Shown here: in pieces, positions 56,449 through 64,000 of the stretch
Position numbering within the stretch: position 1 is the first letter of the stretch
Layout of the letters: each line of letters opens with the position of its first letter
From: Platanthera guangdongensis
Taxonomy: Eukaryota; Streptophyta; Magnoliopsida; Asparagales; Orchidaceae
NCBI GenBank assembly: GCA_039583875.1
Contig: CM077158.1
Location: forward strand, 126,995,221 to 127,059,220
DNA: 64,000 bases
Direction: 5' to 3'
The notes under the pieces: generated by a model
The model's database searches: none
What the model was told of the DNA's origin: nothing
The model's input: the letters and a program-made list of their open reading frames with translations, nothing else
Translations under genes and position numbers: made by a program

Positions 56449-57840
56449 TTAATCAAATGTCAGGACAGGAAAGATAGAGTTAATAGGGTTGGGACTGACA
56501 TCATCACAGAAATACAGTTTAAGACGCTGACCATTCACTTTGAAATTACCCCTATCAGGGTGGGAAATTAAAACAGTACCATAAGAAAAGACTTCTAAAA
56601 CAGTAAAAGGCCCCGACCAACGTGATTTTAATTTACCCGGGAATAAACGTAAACGAGAATTATAACGAAGAACTTGGTCGCCCGGCTTAAAGATTTTTGG
56701 GTGCCTAAGATGTCAATCGTGCAAACGCTTCGTCCGCTCTTTATAAAGTCTGTTATTTTCATATGTGTAAGAGCGCCACTCGTCGAGTTCGTTAAGTTGA
56801 AATTTTCTAAAATCGCCGACAGAGTGGGGATCGAAGTTTAAAAATCATAAGGCACAAAAGGCGCGGTGTTCTAACTCTACGGGTAGATAACACGATTTTC
56901 CATAAACCAACCGATATGGCGTACATCCGAGGGCGGTTTTGTACGCTGTTCGGTAGGCCCATAGAGCATCATCTAATTTGGCTGACCAGTCTTTTGTAGA
57001 TGTTGAAACAGTCTTTTCTAAAATTCTTTTTATTTCTCTATTAACTACTTCGACTTGTCCGTTAGTTTGGGGGTGGTAGGCAGTGGAAAGCTTATGAGTA
57101 ATGCCATATTTAGTTAGGATTTTTGAAAATTGCACGTTACAGAAATGGGAACCCCTATCACTAACGATAGCGCGCGGCGTACCGAAGTGAGAAAATAATT
57201 TTTTTAGGAAATTAACTACGACTCGGGCGTCATTTGAAGGAAGAGCTTTGGCCTCGGCCCAACGTGAAACATAATCAACGACAACTAAAATGTACTTATT
57301 CCCGAAGCTAGAAGGAAAAGGGCCGACAAAATCAATCCCCCAGAGGTCAAAAACTTCGCACTCTTGGAAATAATTTTGTGGCAATTCATTTTTATTCGAA
57401 ATATTCCGTGACCGTTGGCAACTATCACACCTACTTACAAAGGCATACGCGTCTTTTAACTGGGTAGGCCAGTAAAAACCCGCGCTTAACACTTTGTGAG
57501 CGGTGCGAGCAGCTTGATAGTGCCCACCTGTCGGTCCTTCATGCAAATGTTTAATAATATCTAATACCTCATCAAAAGAAACACACCTCCTGATCACTTG
57601 GTCGACACAAATTCTAAAAAGATGCGGGTCCTCCCAAAAATAGTTTTTCAGCTCAGAAAAGAATTTCTTCTTTTGCTGGGATGAAAACTCTTTTGGGAGC
57701 ACACGAGCCACTAGATAGTTGGTGATGCGGGCAAACCAAGGAGAAGTAGATGTGTTTTTTATGAACAGCTTCTCATCCGGGAAATAGTCATTAAAAGAAT
57801 TTTCGTCTAATTTTTCTATAAACGGGTTATCTAGGCGCGA
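56449..57840 (-). pseudogene. E5 integrase
   Basis: Zinc-binding region [15 protein letters not shown]...CDSCQRS, catalytic core [17 protein letters not shown] and [13 protein letters not shown], so all catalytic residues (D, D, E) remain. The C-terminal part continues past stops at about 56842 and 56720 and ends with [10 protein letters not shown] and a TAA at 56449. It is the least damaged integrase in the window. Confidence 0.85.
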
Positions 57841-60069
57841 AAGGTGGTCAGCGGCCAAGTTCTCGGCACCTTGCTTATCACGGATCTCTAAGTCAAACTC
57901 CTGGAGGAGTAAGACCCAGCGAATCAAGCGAGGCTTGGTATCCGTTTTAGAGAGAAGATATTTGAGGGCCGAGTGGTCCGTAAAAACAATAATTTTCGAA
58001 AGAGTAACTTTCCTGTGCAGATGTGAGTGTTTTACTAGCATAATAAATGGGGTGGAAGTTTTTGGAAATACGTTGACCTAGTACGGCTCCCACCGCATAA
58101 CTACTCGCATCACACATTATCTCAAATGGAAGATCCCACATTGGAGCTATCATGATTGGGGCATTAACTAATTTTTCTTTTATTAAATTGAAGGCAGCTA
58201 GACAGGGGTCATAAAAGATGAATGGGGCGTCTTTTTCTAAGAGATGGGTAAGGGGCTTGGTGATTTTGGAAAAGTCCTTTATGAAGCGGCGGTAGAAACC
58301 CGCGTGACCTAGAAAACGTCTTATAGCTTTTATGTTCGTAGGTGGCGGCAGCTTCTCGATAACTTCTATTTTCGCAACGTCTACTTCAATTCCTCTTTCA
58401 GAAATTTTATGTCCCAAAATTAACCCTTCCCTCACCATAAAATGACATTTTTACCAATTTAAGGCGAGGTTAGTTTCTTCGCATCGCTCTAATACTTTTT
58501 CAAGGTTCTCTAAGAAACTATCGAAGGAATTCCCGAACACGGAGAAATCATCCATGAAAACTTCAATAATGCTTTCTACGTACTTGTCAAAGATGGCGAG
58601 CATACATCGTTGGAATGTAGCTGGCACATTACACAATCCAAACGACATTCTTTGGTAGGCGAAGGTGCCGAAGGGACAAGTAAACGTAGTTTTCTTCTGT
58701 TCCTCGGGGGAGATGGGGATTTGAAGATACCCTGAGAGGCCATCGAGAAAATAATAAAAGCTATGTCTGGAAAGTCGTTCTAAAATTTGATCAATGAACG
58801 ACAAGGGGAAGTGATCCTTGCGGGTGGCGTCATTCAACTTACGGTAATCTATACACATTCACCATCCGGTCACCGTCCGAGTCGGGATTAATTTATTATT
58901 TTCATTACTTACTACCGTTATCCCTCCCTTCTTTGGTACTACCTGTACTGGGCTAACCCACTTACTGTCGGATATAGGATAGATAATTCCTGCGTCTAAC
59001 AATTTCATAACCTCGCCCTTAACTACGTCTTTCATGTTTGGGTTTATACGGCACTGAGGTTGTATAGAGTTACGTGAATTATCTTCCATTAAGATTTTAT
59101 GAGTGCAGAAAGATGGGCTTATGCCCTTGATATCAGATATCTGCCAAGCAATAGCTTGGCGATGCTTTGGTAAAATTGAAAGAAGTTTATACTTTTGTGC
59201 ATCCGTGAGGTAGGCCGAAACTATGACAGGCAGATTGGAGTCCTTTTCTAAGAAAGTGTATCGAAGGTGCTCTGGTAGTTCTTTCAGTTCCAAGGTAGGG
59301 GGGTCGTCATACGAGGTTTTAGAAATTCATTCTTTTTCAAAAACTATATCCTCGTACACTTTTTTATATGTAAAATTAAAAGGGGTGTTGCTAGCGGCCA
59401 TGGCGGCTTCATGCAGCGATTCAGTTGGAAAAGTATAAGAGGAACAAAAATAAAAAAATTCTTTTTCAAAATCAGACAGGTGGGTGGAGGATTCTTCACT
59501 TAGGTGTAGAGATTCAGTTGGAGGAGTAGGAGAGGAACAAAAATTGGAAAATTCTTTTTCAAAATCAGAGGTGTGAGAGGAGGATTCTTCACTTACGGTA
59601 TCTATGAAAAAACAGGAGTCATCATTAGCTAGTGTGTTCTTCATCGAGGGGGTGATAGAGAAAGTTACTTCATCGTCGCCTACTCGAAGGAAGAGCTTAC
59701 CATTGCTTACGTCAATGATAGCTCGGGAGGTGGCAAGGAAGGGTCGGCCAAGGATCAGGGGAGCCTCGACGTCTTCTTCGATGTCCAAAATGACAAAGTC
59801 CACCGGGAAGATGAACTTGTCAACTTTGACTAGGACGTCCTCCTCTATTACTAACGGGTATTTGACTGATCTGTCGGCGAACTGGATACTCATGCGTGTG
59901 GGGTTGAGACTACCAATTCCTAACTTTTTAAACAACGAGAGGGGCATAAGATTAATACTCGCACCTAGGTCGGCTATAGCGTTTTTGACAAAGAGATCAC
60001 CAAAGACACACGGGATAGAGAAACTACCCGGGTCACTGATTTTCTTTGGTAGTCCGTTTGTCAGAACTG
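57841..60069 (-). pseudogene. E5 protease, reverse transcriptase and RNase H
   Basis: Protease ADLGASINLMP at about 59960-59974. RT blocks AGIIYPISDSKWVSPV, VPKKGG, CIDYRKLND and FMDD (58543-58557) are present. Stops: TGA near 59325, TGA before MCIDY (about 58857), TAA before KCHFMV (about 58449). In RNase H, about 70 bases are missing near 58004-58012, between AQESY and LSKIIVF. This removes the TEKELLA block with its catalytic glutamate and shifts the frame. Confidence 0.85.
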
Positions 60070-61819
60070 TCGAGCACTCGGCATTTAACGTGACATGCGA
60101 AAGGTTCTCTAACTTCTTCTTGTTGGTCAGGAGGTCCCTAAGGTACTTAGCGTACTTCGGCATCTGGGATATGGCTTCGTGGAAAGGCAGATTTATGTGG
60201 ATTTGTTTAAACATTTCTAAAAAAAGGGTGTATTGATCATCCTGTCGTTGTTTATTAAGTTCGGAAGGGTATGGAGGGGATGGATTATTTTTAAAGGTGG
60301 GTGGTGGAGTGAGTTCTTTTTCTAAAATAGGGGTGATAATTTTATCGGCAAAGGGCGGGATTTTTAAAGCGGGAGCGGAGCTTTGATTTTTTAAAGCGGG
60401 AGCGGAGCTTGCCTCGGGTTCTTCACTTACCATACCAGGAACTTTCTTCCCACTTCGAAGAGTTATAGCTTTCGCTTGCTCTCTTAGGTTGGGCTCGGTA
60501 TTAGAAGGAAGAGGCCCTACGGGTCGCTCAGAAATCATTTTATCGAGCTGTCCTACCTGATTTTCTAAATTTTAAACACTTCCAGTTAAGGTTCTAACCG
60601 TAGCGTCATTAGCATTCATGTATTTTGAAAACATTTCCTCCAAATTTGGAGGTTTTGGAAAACTTTGAAGAGGTGGTGGTGGTGCAGAAAAATCACTTTG
60701 CGGTGGCGGGCGCACAGCATTCGATGGATTGCTCCACGAAAAATTCGGATGATTTCTTAACGCAGGATTATAACTATTCGGAAAATTAAAACCAGGAGGA
60801 TGAAAATTTGCAGCAAAAAAATTATTAAAAGCAGTTCTAGGCATATTATTTACATAATCCAAATGTTCGGCAGGAGGAGTTGCAGATTCCCATACCTGAG
60901 GGGCGGAGGCAGCAGTCATCTCCATAATTTTTTTGGTTAATATTTCAACTTGCAGTGCGAGTTGGGAGACGTTGTCCACTTCAAAGAGACCTGCAGGTTT
61001 GTTTGGGCGGGTCCTAGGCACATTCCACTGGTAAGTGTTCATGGCCATGTCCTCAAACAGCTCAAGAGCTGCTTCCGGGGTCTTATGGTTTAAAGTACCG
61101 CCAGAAGCTGCGTCTATCATTTGGTTTGTGCTTTTATTTAGCCCATTATAGAACGTCTGCACCTACAACCATACAAGCAGAGCGTGATGTGGGCATCGTC
61201 TTAATAATTCATTAAATCTTTCCCAGGTTTCGTAAAGGGTCTCAGAGTCTATTTGTCTAAAGTCAGAAATGTCATTACTAAGTTTTGCAGTTTTAGCAGG
61301 GGGAAAATACTTTGCCAAAAAATTTTCAGTTAATTGCGTCCAAGTAGTTATGATATTTTTAGGAAGGGTGTTCAGTCACTGCTTAGCCTTAATTCTAAGA
61401 GAGAAAGGAAATAATCTTAGCCTAATAGCATCATTTGTGATACCATTTATCTTGAAGGTGTCACAAATCTCAAGAAAGCTGGCTATGTGTGCGTTCGGAT
61501 CTTCATCTTGAAGCCCGTCAAATTGCACATACTGCTGCACCATTTGAATTATGCTAGGCTTCAGTTCGAAATTATTATTTGCTATTGCAGGGCGAACTAT
61601 ACTAGATTCTGTACCCTCGAGATTCGGTCGTGCATAATAGGACATAGGCCTTTGCACGGCTTCCTCCACTTTTGGTTCTTCCATTCTTAAGGTAGAAAAT
61701 GACTCGGAATCCTCAACCGGCACTTGGGTAGTAGGGCCTTGAAATCGCGATCTTCTCCGAAGAGTACGCTCAATTTCGTGGTCCAGGTCCAAAATAACCG
61801 ACGGACTTCCGCGGGTCAT
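60070..61819 (-). pseudogene. gag: E5 gag
   Basis: ATG 61819 (MTRGSPSVI). SYYARPNL, LEICDTFKINGITNDAIRLR, then stop TGA (W lost, near 61378), TAG before QTFYNGL (about 61163) and TAA near 60570. The frame is otherwise continuous to ALPSNTEPN-like and LPFHEAISQMPKYAKYLR. No zinc knuckle is seen. Confidence 0.85.
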
Positions 61820-62052
61820 ACACTAGAAGAAGAGAGGAGAACAAAGATGAATAAAATAAACTAGAAAATAAAAGAGCTAATGAAGCTTTTTTTTTTGAAA
61901 TAGATTTTTTTATGTTTTAACTCCCGAACTTCCCAAGGGCTACTCGGTGAAGGGTTCGCAAGGTACTAGACAAGATAGTGGCATTTAGAGCCACTTTGCC
62001 CTTTTCGAGAGAGTTGGGTGGTGTAGAAAAATTTGTGATGTGGGTTTCTATT

Positions 62053-62313
62053 AAGTAGGCGAAAAATAAAAGCTAACACTCACGCACTCGACATAAAATT
62101 AAAACACACCCACTCTACAGAAAGTAAACACACTATACTGAAATAAAATCCTGCCATTTAACTCAAGTGAGTAGGCGGAAAAATTATAAATACACACACT
62201 TGCTTGAACAAAATCCAGCCATTTAACCCAAGTGAGTAGGCGGAAAAATTAAAAATACGCACACTTGCTTGAACAAAATCCAGCCATTTAACTCAAGTGA
62301 GTAGGCGGAAAAA
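62053..62313 (-). repeat. E5 leader segment related to the LARD/E1 LTR
   Basis: Between the primer-binding site and gag, E5 holds repeats of CCATTTAACTCAAGTGAGTA with AGGCGG that match 31355-31560 of the LARD LTR, not any part of the E5 LTR. Confidence 0.75.
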
Positions 62314-62390
62314 TTTTAAGAAGGAGGGTGAGAAAGAGAAGTGATAAAATTAATATATTAGTGTTTTCAATTTATCAACGAGCGTTGCCT

Positions 62391-62407
62391 CCCCGGCAAC
62401 GGCGCCA
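62391..62407 (-). other. E5 primer-binding site (tRNA-Asp type)
   Basis: Plus CCCCGGCAACGGCGCCA immediately before AAAACT and the LTR; perfect 17-base match to the tRNA-Asp complement. Confidence 0.9.
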
Positions 62408-62413
62408 AAAACT

Positions 62414-64000
62414 TGATGTCTTAAAATATTCGCAAGGATAAAATAACCAAACTAACAATCCAACAAGGCAAGTATACCTATCGCAATACAGCTAGGGGAC
62501 ACAAGTGTCGTATTAAAATCCGGGAACATTTGAGTAAGCTTACTCACACGAAATCTATTATTTTATCGACGGAAAAATTAGGGTTTAGAAGAAAGCTAAG
62601 CGTTCTAAAGGAAGAGAACTAGTTGTAATGAAAGAGAGCTACTTGCATGAAAAGATAAAGAGAGCTAACAAGAGCGATTATACTAAAGCTTAGTAACGAT
62701 GAGGGGAAAATGCACTCGATCAGAAATCACCTCGGCAAGAGTGGTTAGAAAAATACGATAAATAAACCTAAGCTAATTAGGGTAAAGGTCCTTGACCATG
62801 GAGGTTCCATGAATATTGACACGCTTCTCTCGAAGGCCGTGCCTAACTGAGTTTAGGAATGTCCGACCGACTTTCGCCTAAATCGGAGGCCTAAAACTCG
62901 CTTTACGTGGTGAACCCCACTATTGGATTTTACTCCAATCCGGGAGATTTGAACGTCCGCCTCTCTCGAGGGGTGCGAACAACTCTCTTTACTCTTGAGT
63001 GCTCATTTCAAACTTTTGGCCTCTCAGCTAGCCCAGAATGAAAGCAAAGGTGGAGAGTATATATCGATGATATACCTCTAACCCGTGATAAATCAAGAGT
63101 AATTCAAGGCTAAACCCTAAAATGAAAAGGTAAGATTCAAAGCATCATAACCTAATCACTCGAACCTCGGATCATCAAGATCGACTACATGGAGGATTAG
63201 TTAATCATGGTGAGGTGGAGGAGGGGGGGTGAGTAGAAGAAAATAATGAAGATAAAGTAAAAACGAAAAAGAAAACAACACTTATTTATTAATGGAAACA
63301 GGGATCTTACAACTTGAAAACCAGAGATTACAAGTGCATGGAAAGTAAACTACATTATCATTAACATCATACTACAGAAAGAAGCTAGGAGCTAATACAG
63401 GGAAAGCATTAAGCTAGAGATAAGAAGAGCTAAAAATGAAGAAACATGCTTGAAAAAGTTCAAAAATACAAAGGACAGAACCTCCCCTCTCAATGCAAAA
63501 GGTGTCCCTGAACCCTTGGAGTTGGGCTCTATTTATAGATTTTCTCGGGTCGGGTCACGCCCTCCTGTCACGCCCGGGTCGGGCGTGACCCTGGGGCGTG
63601 ACACATTCGGTGCGACTTTTTCGGGCTGGAATTTAATTCTAGCAAAGTAGCTGAAGTACACGCCCAAATGTCACTCCCTGGTAGGGCGTGTACCTGGGGC
63701 GTGTTCTTTGCGGCGTGACTTTGTTGAGCTGAAATTGAATGCTGAAGGTGACGGGCGGGATTGCTGAAGTACACGCCCATATGTCACGCCAGGGTCAGGC
63801 ATGACACTTTCGGTGCGACAGTGGAGCGGGAAAAACGAGCGCGTTGCGGCGATTCCTCGAAACCTGGGGACACGCCTCTGGAACATGCCCGTGTCGGATG
63901 TGACACGGGCGTGATAGATGGCGTGTTCACTAAGTTTCCACGGAATGTAGTTTCGGACCAATTGCTTCATTCCTCTGGGTTACACGCCCTAGGTACACGC
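62414..64000 (-). repeat. E5 5' LTR (right copy), truncated by window end
   Basis: Closely matches 52813-54400, with scattered substitutions and one roughly 15-base loss near 63800. TATA box at 63525-63538; dyad array from 63550 to the window end. Confidence 0.9.
63550..64000. promoter_or_regulatory. Dyad-repeat array, E5 right LTR
   Basis: Same units as in 53946-54445. The first unit is better preserved here (GTCACGCCCGGGTCGGGCGTGAC-type, arms of 9 bases). Confidence 0.75.

Larger units (their letters stand above)
52813..64000 (-). mobile_element. E5: Athila-type element, right end cut by window
   Basis: Complete left (3') LTR, interior with gag-pol and primer-binding site, and 1,587 bp of the 5' LTR. 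No env-like ORF is present between pol and the 3' LTR. Gag-pol carries several single-base stops and one deletion in RNase H. It inserted into the copia gag at 52812. Confidence 0.85.

Overview
The window is intergenic DNA from a flowering-plant nuclear genome, made almost entirely of nested transposable elements. The supporting evidence is direct: Athila-type Ty3/gypsy gag-pol reading frames, primer-binding sites matching plant tRNA-Asp and tRNA-iMet, long LTRs with TG...CA ends, and a Helitron end. No intact single-copy host gene was found, and I cannot name the species. All classifications come from reading the sequence, without database searches.

Layout from left to right. (1) 1-10546: a plus-strand Athila-type element (E1), cut by the left window edge, with a decayed gag-pol and a 2.84-kb 3' LTR. 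(2) 10547-15015: the left-broken remnant of a minus-strand chromovirus-like Ty3/gypsy element, into whose reverse transcriptase E1 inserted. (3) 15016-15980, resuming for 20 bp at 25412: a plus-strand Tat-type fragment with a protease relic. (4) 15981-25411: a probable solo LTR (about 2.8 kb) split by a 6.6-kb Helitron (17097-23703) that carries an APRR2-like terminal exon. (5) 25432 to at least 52812: a minus-strand Ty1/copia SIRE-like element, with its 3' LTR at 25432-26937 and split gag pieces at 39462-40136 and 51994-52812. It also holds a plus-strand pseudogene antisense to it and has no recognisable pol. Three Athila-type elements sit in it, all on the minus strand: a gag-pol-less LARD (30157-38725, two 3,089-bp LTRs), E4 (40137-51988, perfect 5-bp target duplication, gag-pol plus an ATHILA ORF-1/env-like ORF) and E5 (52813 to beyond the right edge, gag-pol only).

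In each of these insertions that can be tested, removing the element and one copy of the target duplication restores an open reading frame in the disrupted gene. This fixes the boundaries of the LARD and E4 well.

The most unusual signal is regulatory. Six distinct loci (the LTRs of E1, LARD, E4, E5 and the chromovirus, plus one site inside E4) carry arrays of short inverted repeats of the form G(A/T)CACG-NN-CGTG(A/T)C, mostly 83-117 bp apart. In every Athila-type case the array ends 8-25 bp upstream of a TATA box or a decayed one. The unrelated copia LTR has the same geometry (dyads 58-103 bp apart, upstream of a TATA box) built from different sequences. Inside E4 one such array plus TATA box sits just upstream of the env-like ORF, suggesting a second promoter for that gene.
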